Shown here piece by piece: positions 7,334 to 13,475 of a DNA stretch of 13,475 bases (position 1 is the first letter of the stretch; every line of letters begins with the position of its first letter). Below the pieces are notes generated by a model. It did no database searches. It saw only the letters and a list, made by a program, of their open reading frames with translations, and was not told the origin of the DNA. The stretch comes from an uncultured Eubacterium sp. (lineage in GTDB: Bacteria > Bacillota > Clostridia > Lachnospirales > Lachnospiraceae): contig CAKREL010000068.1 in NCBI GenBank assembly GCA_934317205.1, positions 1 through 13,475 on the forward strand, read 5' to 3'. The translations under genes and the position numbers were made by a program.

Positions 7334-8350
7334 TCAGTCAGCATATCCGTTCGGATTCTGGCTCTGCCATCTCCAAGAATCAGCACACATATCCTCAATG
7401 CCATACTGAGCCTCCCAGCCGAGCTCTCTCTTTGCTTTTGCCGGATCACAGTAGCACATAGCAATATCGCCCGGACGACGCGGTTTAATTGCATAGTTAA
7501 TAGCATGTCCGCATGCTTTCTCAAATGCATGAACCACCTGAAGTACACTGTATCCGTTTCCTGTACCGAGATTGTAAATGGATACACCCTCATTATCTGC
7601 CAACTTCTCAACAGCTTTTACATGACCAAGTGCCAGATCTACGACATGGATATAATCACGCACACCGGTTCCATCCGGAGTATCATAGTCATCGCCAAAC
7701 ACACCCAGACATTCTAATTTACCAATTGCAACCTGAGCTACATATGGAAGCAGATTGTTCGGGATACCTTTCGGATCCTCACCAATCTTGCCGCTCTTGT
7801 GCGCTCCGATCGGATTAAAGTAACGAAGCAGCACTACATTCCACTCCGGATCAGAAGTGTGGATATCTGTCAGAATCTGTTCCAGCATACTCTTGCTCCA
7901 GCCATACGGATTGGTGCATGTTCCTTTCGGGCACTCTTCTGTGATTGGAATCATAGCAGGATCACCATATACAGTTGCGGAAGAACTGAAGATGATATTT
8001 TTGCATCCGTGATGACGCATAACATCTGTCAGTACAAGTGTTCCGCCGATATTATTCTGGTAATATTCGATTGGTTTTGCAACAGACTCACCAACTGCTT
8101 TTAATCCTGCGAAATGGATAACAGCATCGAACTTATTCTCATCAAAAACTTTGTTCATGGCATCTGCGTCCTGAATATCTGCTTTGTAAAATTTCACTGT
8201 CTTACCTGTAATTTCCTGTACACGCTCCAGTGCTTTTTCACTGGAATTGTAAAGATTATCTACTACAGTTACTTCATAGCCTGCGTTTAACAACTCCACA
8301 CATGTATGACTGCCGATATAGCCGGCGCCTCCGGTTACTAAAATATGCAT
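7334..8350 (-). CDS. galE: UDP-glucose 4-epimerase
   Basis: GalE interconverts UDP-galactose and UDP-glucose with bound NAD, closing the Leloir cycle in the cytoplasm. The Rossmann motif GGAGYIGSH is at 7-15, the serine cluster SSS at 122-124, and the catalytic pair is Tyr149 and Lys153 in YGWSK. I chose the ATG at 8350, giving 338 residues, because GGAGGAAA lies just upstream and the length then equals the E. coli enzyme. An in-frame upstream extension to 8413 has no support. It follows galT after a 92-base gap with a hairpin, and the membrane-protein gene begins 17 bases after its stop. Confidence 0.98.
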   Translation of the reverse strand: MHILVTGGAGYIGSHTCVELLNAGYEVTVVDNLYNSSEKALERVQEITGKTVKFYKADIQDADAMNKVFDENKFDAVIHFAGLKAVGESVAKPIEYYQNNIGGTLVLTDVMRHHGCKNIIFSSSATVYGDPAMIPITEECPKGTCTNPYGWSKSMLEQILTDIHTSDPEWNVVLLRYFNPIGAHKSGKIGEDPKGIPNNLLPYVAQVAIGKLECLGVFGDDYDTPDGTGVRDYIHVVDLALGHVKAVEKLADNEGVSIYNLGTGNGYSVLQVVHAFEKACGHAINYAIKPRRPGDIAMCYCDPAKAKRELGWEAQYGIEDMCADSWRWQSQNPNGYAD

Positions 8351-8387
8351 ACTAATTTCCTCCTTATATATACATTTTTTATAACAC

Positions 8388-8432
8388 TTCAGAAACAGGC
8401 TGCAAAATTCCATTTACAATGCCTGCCCTGAA
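8388..8432 (-). other. Intercistronic hairpin between galT and galE
   Basis: CAGGC/GCCTG and TTCAG/CTGAA pairs, separated by a small internal loop, join 8388-8400 with 8421-8432 across a 20-base loop. No T-run follows on the minus strand, so it is more likely a processing or stability element than a terminator. Its role is inferred. Confidence 0.4.
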
Positions 8433-8442
8433 TAGTTATATT

Positions 8443-9939
8443 CTATAAACTTGCAATAAATCTGTCAAATGCTTTTCTACCGTCTTCCGTACATTTGTAT
8501 ACACCTGCATCTTCCAGAACTTTTACAAATACTTTTCCGATTTCCTGCTGCAGAATTTCTTCCACATTTTCTTTTGTAAACGTATACTGATCACAGAAAG
8601 ATTCTACCCAGTCTGCATGCTTCTCAATTGTCTCATTGGAACGGATGTCTTTTCCTTCCAGAATATACTCAGCCAGTACATCCATCTCATTTTTCAGACG
8701 GGCCGGTAATACAGCCAGTCCCATAACCTCAATCAGACCGATATTTTCTTTTTTGATGTGATGCAGTTCTGCATGCGGATGATATACTCCAAGCGGACAC
8801 TCCTCTGTGGTGATATTGTTACGCAATGCCAGATCCAGCTCATATTTACCATCACGCATACGCGCGATCGGTGTGATCGTATTGTGTGGTTCACCATCTG
8901 TCTGTGCAAAAACAAATGCTTCTTCATCTGTATATCCACGCCATGCTTTTAAAATATGATCTGCCAATTCTACCAGTCTTTCATCATCATTGCTTCTGAT
9001 ACGAATGACAGATAACGGCCAGTGTACGATTCCGGCTTCCACATCTTCAAATCCGGGAATTGTAATTGTTTTCTCGAACTCTGCTTTTTCCATAGCGAAC
9101 GTATAATGTCCACCCTGGAAATGATCGTGACTCAAAATAGAACCGCCGACAATTGGCAAGTCTGCATTGGATCCCAGGAAATAGTGTGGAAACTGTTTTA
9201 CAAAATCAAACAGCTTACGGAAAGTTGCACGCTCGATCTTCATCGGTGTGTGCTCGCCATTAAATACAATGCAATGCTCATTATAATATACATACGGAGA
9301 ATACTGGAAGCCCCAGTTCCCACCGTTGATGGTAATAGGAATAATACGATGATTCTGGCGGGCAGGATGATTCAGGCGACCTGCATAACCTTCATTTTCC
9401 ACACAAAGCTGGCATTTCGGATATGCGGACTGTTTTGCCAGTTTTGCAGCTGCAATAGCTTTCGGATCCTTTTCCGGTTTACTTAAGTTGATGGTAATGT
9501 CGATTTCACCATACTCAGACGGCACCTTCCAACGGCGGTCTTTTGCAATACGATCCTTGCGGATATAATTCGTCGCTACACTGAAGTTATAGTAATTATC
9601 AGTCGCTTTCTTCGGATCTTGCGCATAATCCTCCCGGAATTTTGCTATTACCTGCGCCGGGCGCGGTGTCAGACAGTTCATCAGTTTTGTATCAAACAAA
9701 TCTCTGGATACCACGCCGCCGTCTTCTAATACACCGCTCTCTAAAGCTTCATCCAGCAAATGGTTTAACGTATCTGCCAGATCAATCTCTGTGCCGACTT
9801 CTTCGGCTGTCGGTGCCTCATAATCATCTTTTTTCATTACTTCAAGAATCTGGTTTGTGCTGTAAATCCGCTCTTCTTGCGGGATTAAGTGGGACTCCAG
9901 TCCGTACTGCACCAGTCTTGCTACATATAAATCAGACAT
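8443..9939 (-). CDS. galT: Galactose-1-phosphate uridylyltransferase, class 2 (Firmicutes type)
   Basis: GalT swaps UMP between UDP-glucose and galactose-1-phosphate, yielding UDP-galactose and glucose-1-phosphate. At 498 residues it is the long class found in Firmicutes, not the E. coli form of about 350. The N-terminal domain carries CQLC at 176-179, FQYSPYVYYNEHCIVF (211-226), and the active-site region SILSHDHFQGGHYTF with HDHFQGG at 271-277, in place of the HPHxQ of the short class. The C-terminal domain includes LGVYHPHAELHHIKKENIG (383-401). The ATG is preceded by GAGGAGGA. It lies between galK and galE with gaps of 94 and 92 bases, so the three genes are probably co-transcribed. Confidence 0.97.
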   Translation of the reverse strand: MSDLYVARLVQYGLESHLIPQEERIYSTNQILEVMKKDDYEAPTAEEVGTEIDLADTLNHLLDEALESGVLEDGGVVSRDLFDTKLMNCLTPRPAQVIAKFREDYAQDPKKATDNYYNFSVATNYIRKDRIAKDRRWKVPSEYGEIDITINLSKPEKDPKAIAAAKLAKQSAYPKCQLCVENEGYAGRLNHPARQNHRIIPITINGGNWGFQYSPYVYYNEHCIVFNGEHTPMKIERATFRKLFDFVKQFPHYFLGSNADLPIVGGSILSHDHFQGGHYTFAMEKAEFEKTITIPGFEDVEAGIVHWPLSVIRIRSNDDERLVELADHILKAWRGYTDEEAFVFAQTDGEPHNTITPIARMRDGKYELDLALRNNITTEECPLGVYHPHAELHHIKKENIGLIEVMGLAVLPARLKNEMDVLAEYILEGKDIRSNETIEKHADWVESFCDQYTFTKENVEEILQQEIGKVFVKVLEDAGVYKCTEDGRKAFDRFIASL

Positions 9940-10033
9940 TTCGTATGTTCCTCCTCATGATACATGTTCCAAATATCTGCCACTTCTCAGTTTTATTCAA
10001 GAATACCCTATGATATATTACTTCTGTCTGTTT

Positions 10034-11203
10034 TTACTCTAAGACTCTTCCGCCATCACCGATTTCTACCACATAGAAATCTGCTGCATAACCAATTTTC
10101 TCCAGGTATGCTTTTCCTACGTTTTCAATGAATTTATCTACACAGTCTGTTTTCACAATACTAACAGTACAACCACCGAAACCGGCACCTGTCATGCGGG
10201 AACCGATAACGCCTTCCTGTTCCCAGGCATTCTCAACCAGTGTATCAAGCTCAATACCCGTTACTTCATAATCATCACGTAAAGATACATGAGAAGCATT
10301 CATCAGTTTACCAAATTCTTCCAGGTTACCTGCTTTCAGTGCCTCTACTGCCTTTAATGTACGCTGATTTTCATAAACTGCATGTTTTGCACGACGCTGA
10401 CGTACTTCACTTTTGATCAGACCTTTGTTTGCCTCAAACTCTTCCTCGGAAAGTTCGCCAAGTGCTTTGATATCAAGTTTTGTCTGAAGTTCTGCCAGAG
10501 CTTCCTCACATTCTGCACGGCGCTCATTGTATTTAGAATCGCCCAGACCACGTTTTTTGTTGCTGCAAGCGATAACTATTTTCTCATTTGCCAGTTTGAT
10601 TGGTGCATAAGTATAAGAAAGATCACTGGTATCAAGGAAGATTGCCTGATCTTTTTTACCCATTGCGATTGCAAACTGATCCATGATACCGCAGTTAACT
10701 CCATTAAAGTTATTTTCGGAATACTGTCCGAATAATGCAATGTCGATCATGGAAATATCGTTATATCCAAAGAGATCACGTAATGCAACACCGGTTACAA
10801 CTTCAACGGAAGCAGAGGAAGAAAGTCCGGAGCCATTTGGAATATTTCCGAATAACAACATATCAAAACCGTAATCTACCGGGTAACCTTTCTCAATGAA
10901 AGCCCATACGACTCCAAGTGGATAATTGGTCCAGTCCAGAGCTTTGTCATATTTCAGATTATCAAGACTCGCCTCGATCACGCCAAGACTCTCAAAGTTT
11001 GTGGAATAAAAACGGAAATTACGGTCTTCACGCTTTCTTACAATTGCGTAAGTACCGATCGTTAATGCACATGGAAATACATGTCCACCATTATAATCGG
11101 TATGCTCACCGATCAGATTTACCCGGCCAGGTGCAAAATAGCTGCGGATGTCGCCTTCACTGCCAAATTTTTCCTTAAATTCTTTTAATAACTGCTCTTT
11201 CAT
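10034..11203 (-). CDS. galK: Galactokinase
   Basis: GalK phosphorylates galactose at C1 with ATP, the entry step of the Leloir pathway. The 389 residues carry the GHMP-kinase signature set: GRVNLIGEHTDYNGG at 26-40 (with the conserved Arg27), PNGSGLSSSAS at 122-132, the catalytic-type Asp175 in GIMDQF, and GSRMTGAGFGGC at 334-345. Length is typical. The ATG is preceded by GGAGGGG. It is the first gene of the minus-strand gal unit, divergent from the AraC regulator at 11346 across 142 bases, which suggests control by that regulator. Confidence 0.98.
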   Translation of the reverse strand: MKEQLLKEFKEKFGSEGDIRSYFAPGRVNLIGEHTDYNGGHVFPCALTIGTYAIVRKREDRNFRFYSTNFESLGVIEASLDNLKYDKALDWTNYPLGVVWAFIEKGYPVDYGFDMLLFGNIPNGSGLSSSASVEVVTGVALRDLFGYNDISMIDIALFGQYSENNFNGVNCGIMDQFAIAMGKKDQAIFLDTSDLSYTYAPIKLANEKIVIACSNKKRGLGDSKYNERRAECEEALAELQTKLDIKALGELSEEEFEANKGLIKSEVRQRRAKHAVYENQRTLKAVEALKAGNLEEFGKLMNASHVSLRDDYEVTGIELDTLVENAWEQEGVIGSRMTGAGFGGCTVSIVKTDCVDKFIENVGKAYLEKIGYAADFYVVEIGDGGRVLE

Positions 11204-11232
11204 CGAACCCCTCCATACCGTTTTTTATTTTC

Positions 11233-11261
11233 ATTGTACTTTCTTTTACTCTAAATTCCTA
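11233..11261 (-). promoter_or_regulatory. Possible galK operon promoter
   Basis: TACAAT on the minus strand (11233-11238) is a fair -10 box, about 30 bases upstream of the galK ATG. The region 17 bases further up (11256-11261) reads TAGGAA, a poor -35. This pattern fits an activated promoter, but the call rests on one hexamer. Confidence 0.35.
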
Positions 11262-11292
11262 TATGGAAATGTGTGCAAAATATGTAAAAATG

Positions 11293-11321
11293 TTGTTTTT
11301 TTTATTTAACTATGCTAATCT
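11293..11321 (+). promoter_or_regulatory. Possible promoter of the divergent AraC gene
   Basis: TTGTTT (11293-11298) and TAATCT (11316-11321) are separated by 17 bases and stand shortly before the AAGGGAGG ribosome site (11331-11338) of the AraC gene. The leader would be short. The region is AT-rich, so chance matches are possible. Confidence 0.45.
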
Positions 11322-11345
11322 GATTTTAGTAAGGGAGGCAAAAAA

Positions 11346-12194
11346 ATGAGTGATTTTTACAAAGATTCTTATAAAATACGCAAATATGAACTTTTTTCTC
11401 TGTCTGTCTGTAATGTTGGCCATCAAAAATGTGACACAAATCATCACTGGGGTCCCGGCACGAAGGACCACTATCTGATTCACCATATTCTGACCGGAAA
11501 AGGATACTATCACTGCAACGGAAAACTATATACGCTCAAGGCCGGTGATTCTTTTCTGATCTATCCAAACCACGAAGTCTGGTATTATGCAGATAAAGAA
11601 GATCCGTGGGAATACTCCTGGATTGGATTTACAGGAAACGATGCACCATCCATTCTGAAAGCCACACGTTTCACATCTTCCTTTCCGGTAACATATAACA
11701 ATATTCACAGTGGGGAAATTGGACAGCGTATGAATCAGATTTATAATGCCCGCGGAAATGACTTTATTAATTCTGTAGAAATGGCAGGTTACCTGTACAT
11801 GCTCCTTGCTATCTATATGCGGGAAGCAGAAAAGAAAAACAAGTTAAGCAGAAAAGAAAGTTATGTTATCAAAACAATCGAGTACATTTCCTCAAATTAT
11901 GGTTCACCGATCACCGTTAATGATATGGCGGCCTACGTGGGATTAAGCCGAAGTTACCTTTGCCGGGCATTTCAGGCAGTACTTGGAAAATCACCGAAAG
12001 AATTCTTAAGCGAATACCGGATCAAGCAGGCTTGCTATCTGCTGACACACAATGAGATGTCCATGATCGATATTGCAGAATCCGTCGGCTTTGATAACAG
12101 TCTGTATTTTTCCCGTGTGTTCCACAAACAGATGGGAATGCCACCCACGGAATATGAACGGCAGCACAAAACTTCCGATGAGGAAATGGAATAA
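11346..12194 (+). CDS. AraC-family transcriptional regulator divergent from galK
   Basis: This 282-residue regulator is the only confident plus-strand gene. The N-terminal sugar-sensing cupin covers about 25-100, with HHILTGKGYYHCNGKLYTL and a following AGDSFLIYPNHEVWYYADKEDPW stretch (about 66-88). This form is common in AraC proteins that control alpha- and beta-galactoside genes (RafR/MsmR-like). Two helix-turn-helix motifs lie at about 190-270: VNDMAAYVGLSRSYLCRAF and IDIAESVGFDNSLYFSRVF. The ATG has AAGGGAGG at the correct distance. The gene is divergent from galK across 142 bases, so control of the gal operon, and perhaps of itself, is likely. It is 43% or so AT-balanced like its neighbours, with no sign of recent transfer. 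It ends 13 bases before the structured repeat at 12208. Confidence 0.92.
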   Translation: MSDFYKDSYKIRKYELFSLSVCNVGHQKCDTNHHWGPGTKDHYLIHHILTGKGYYHCNGKLYTLKAGDSFLIYPNHEVWYYADKEDPWEYSWIGFTGNDAPSILKATRFTSSFPVTYNNIHSGEIGQRMNQIYNARGNDFINSVEMAGYLYMLLAIYMREAEKKNKLSRKESYVIKTIEYISSNYGSPITVNDMAAYVGLSRSYLCRAFQAVLGKSPKEFLSEYRIKQACYLLTHNEMSMIDIAESVGFDNSLYFSRVFHKQMGMPPTEYERQHKTSDEEME

Positions 12195-12207
12195 TTTTGG
12201 GGATGTT

Positions 12208-12390
12208 TAAAGCAAAATCGAAGAATCCTTCTGCAACAAGCGATTTCGTAAGTGACTGAGCTTTGCGAGTTTTGCGCGAACGGGAACTGACCAGCTTCTA
12301 TAGAAAGTGGGAGTGAGCGCGATAAAACCGATGCAAAGCGAAGGGAACGAACGGCTAGCTGTTGCAGAGGGATTCTTCGATTTCGTTTTA
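12208..12390 (+). repeat. Complete structured element with long inverted terminal arms
   Basis: Arms at 12208-12238 and 12360-12390 are inverted repeats of 31 bases. The inner 24 (12215-12238 with 12360-12383) differ at one position only. Two nested helices lie inside: GCTTTGC (12260-12266) with GCAAAGC (12333-12339), and GTTTTGCGCG (12269-12278) with CGCGATAAAAC (12318-12328). A local hairpin tops them at 12291-12310. A diverged copy occupies 1-119. No gene is supported. A MITE-like element or an expressed structured RNA are both possible, and between convergent genes it may also stop transcription. Confidence 0.75.
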
Positions 12391-12412
12391 TAAATATTAA
12401 ATTTTAACCATT

Positions 12413-12489
12413 CAAGTCGAACGCATGTGAGACTTGGTGCGTGATTCTGGTCAGCGTAAGCTGACATATTCTTCTCAGAATCACTGCAC
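12413..12489 (+). repeat. Tandem hairpins, possible left part of an IS200/IS605-like remnant
   Basis: CAAGTC (12413-12418) pairs with GACTTG (12431-12436). It is followed at once by a long stem, GTGCGTGATTCTG (12437-12449) with CAGAATCACTGCAC (12476-12489), that has one bulged base. A second helix inside that stem joins GTCAGC (12450-12455) and GCTGAC (12460-12465) around GTAA. TTTAAC at 12403-12408 stands just before the first hairpin; such short TA-rich targets are typical beside the left end of IS200/IS605 elements. No transposase is present. Confidence 0.5.
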
Positions 12490-12504
12490 ATCCTCGCGGA
12501 GCGT

Positions 12505-12592
12505 TTATCTCAGTCGAAGATTGTACTCCCACTGAGAAAGACTTGTTATTACTCACCACTTGCAGAAGTGGGAGTCTTCTCGACTGAGATAA
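12505..12592 (-). repeat. Large hairpin directly after purB
   Basis: TTATCTCAGTCGA (12505-12517) and TCGACTGAGATAA (12580-12592) pair perfectly over 13 bases, and ACTCCCACT (12525-12533) pairs with AGTGGGAGT (12567-12575). Within it CCACTT (12556-12561) can pair instead with AAGTGG (12566-12571), which excludes the second helix. The outer arm ends one base before the purB stop codon, so purB mRNA would end in this structure. It lacks a long T-run, so it is not a classic terminator. Confidence 0.6.
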
Positions 12593-13475
12593 TTAAACCG
12601 TAATTTCGGCAGTCATTCCAAGGATTTCCTTGTTTGCCTCCAGAACCGGATTTACATGGTTTTTCAGGAAGTTATCTACCTGCAGCGGTGAACGTCCCAC
12701 ATATTTGGACGGATCCATATTTGCCTGCAGTTCTTCCAAGGTCAGTCCGAAGCTCTCATCTGCCGCGATAAGTTCCAGAAGGTTATTATCCAGACCATTC
12801 TGTTTTACGTTTGCACCTGCCTGCATAGAAAGCTGGCGGATTTTCTCATGAAGTTCCTGACGATCTCCACCTTTTTTAACTGCATCCATCATGATGTTTT
12901 CTGTTGCCATAAACGGCAGCTCGCTCATCAGATGTTTTGTGATTACTTTGTCATATACGACCAGACCGTCTACGACATTCAGACACAGATCCAACACTCC
13001 ATCAATAGCAAGGAAACCTTCTGCTACACTGAGACGTTTATTTGCAGAATCATCCAGCGTACGCTCGAACCACTGTGTTGCAGATGTGATTGCCGGATTT
13101 AAAGCATCGATCATCACATATCTGGAAATAGAAGCGATACGCTCACTTCTCATCGGGTTTCTCTTGTAAGCCATTGCAGAAGAACCGATCTGGTTTTTCT
13201 CAAACGGTTCCTCAACTTCTTTCAGATGCTGAAGCAGACGGATATCGTTTGACATTTTATGTGCACTTGCAGCGATTCCGGCAACAACATTTAACACTCT
13301 GGTATCTACTTTTCTGGAGTAAGTCTGTCCAGATACCGGATAACACTCTTTGAATCCCATTTTTTCTGCGATCATCGGATCAATCTTATCAATAGTTTCC
13401 TGATCTCCTTCAAACAGTTCTAAGAAACTTGCCTGTGTACCTGTGGTTCCTTTGGAACCAAGTAATTTCAATGAG
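12593..13475 (-). CDS. purB: Adenylosuccinate lyase, C-terminal part (5' end outside window)
   Basis: PurB cleaves adenylosuccinate to AMP and fumarate, and SAICAR to AICAR, in purine synthesis. About 294 C-terminal residues of roughly 475 are visible. The open frame runs off the right edge; no start lies inside the window, and the TTG near 13471 is an internal Leu codon. KGTTGTQASF and the fumarase/aspartase superfamily signature GSSAMAYKRNPMRSE are present; the signature begins about 96 residues into the visible part. The gene is a housekeeping neighbour and marks the edge of the sugar locus. It converges on the plus-strand AraC gene across a 398-base non-coding spacer filled with structured repeats. 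Confidence 0.97.
   Translation of the reverse strand, partial: SLKLLGSKGTTGTQASFLELFEGDQETIDKIDPMIAEKMGFKECYPVSGQTYSRKVDTRVLNVVAGIAASAHKMSNDIRLLQHLKEVEEPFEKNQIGSSAMAYKRNPMRSERIASISRYVMIDALNPAITSATQWFERTLDDSANKRLSVAEGFLAIDGVLDLCLNVVDGLVVYDKVITKHLMSELPFMATENIMMDAVKKGGDRQELHEKIRQLSMQAGANVKQNGLDNNLLELIAADESFGLTLEELQANMDPSKYVGRSPLQVDNFLKNHVNPVLEANKEILGMTAEITV

Noticed and set aside
8351..8413. A 21-residue N-terminal extension of GalE
   Set aside because: The Rossmann motif begins properly after the ATG at 8350, which has a strong GGAGGA site. The extension would cross the intercistronic hairpin and lacks its own ribosome site.
11204..11345. A CcpA (cre) catabolite site near galK
   Set aside because: No stretch matches the usual cre consensus well enough to report.
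12207..12491. A 94-codon minus-strand open frame across the structured repeats
   Set aside because: It lies wholly in non-coding inverted repeats, has no ribosome site, and its sequence is explained by the structured element. It would probably be a spurious gene call.
1..13475. tRNA or rRNA genes, phage genes or an intact transposase
   Set aside because: None seen: no cloverleaf with a CCA-type end, no rRNA core sequence and no transposase or integrase frame.

Overview
The window looks like a chromosomal sugar-utilisation locus from a low-GC Gram-positive gut bacterium, most likely a member of the Clostridia (Lachnospiraceae-like). The basis is strong GGAGG-type ribosome binding sites, AT-rich spacers, a lipoprotein solute-binding protein, the long Firmicutes-type (class 2) GalT, and protein sequences that resemble Blautia, Dorea or Mediterraneibacter. 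This placement is from reading the sequence, not from a search. Nothing in coding content suggests a phage or plasmid.

Layout, following the dominant minus strand from right to left. purB (adenylosuccinate lyase, 5' end outside the window) ends at 12593. A non-coding, strongly structured spacer (12195-12592) separates it from a plus-strand AraC-family regulator (11346-12194). That regulator is divergent from the Leloir operon galK - galT - galE (11203-7334), which continues into an unrecognised two-helix membrane protein (7317-6805) and a second AraC-family regulator (6808-5873, overlapping by ATGA). A bidirectional-looking terminator (5791-5858) closes that unit. A 404-base AT-rich control region follows, with phased T-tracts, a nested palindrome and a -10 box. 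Next comes a carbohydrate ABC importer: lipoprotein binding protein (5468-4128) and two permeases (4034-3141, 3148-2318). Then a strong intrinsic terminator and a cytoplasmic GH42 beta-galactosidase (2174-168).

How it works together: the importer probably brings in a beta-galactoside (lactose or galacto-oligosaccharide), and the GH42 enzyme releases galactose inside the cell. GalK, GalT and GalE then convert galactose to glucose-1-phosphate through UDP-sugars. No ABC ATPase is encoded, so a shared MsmK-type ATPase elsewhere is implied. No galM or phosphoglucomutase is present either. The two AraC regulators plausibly sense the sugar or a derivative.

The least explained content is non-coding. 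A structured element of about 183 bases lies at 12208-12390, and a diverged, gap-free second copy (about 83% identical by hand count over 119 bases) lies at the left edge (1-119). Both are in the same orientation, so they bracket the galactose block. Beside the right copy is a run of further hairpins (12413-12592), including two helices that exclude each other, which resembles a non-autonomous IS200/IS605-type element or a structured RNA.
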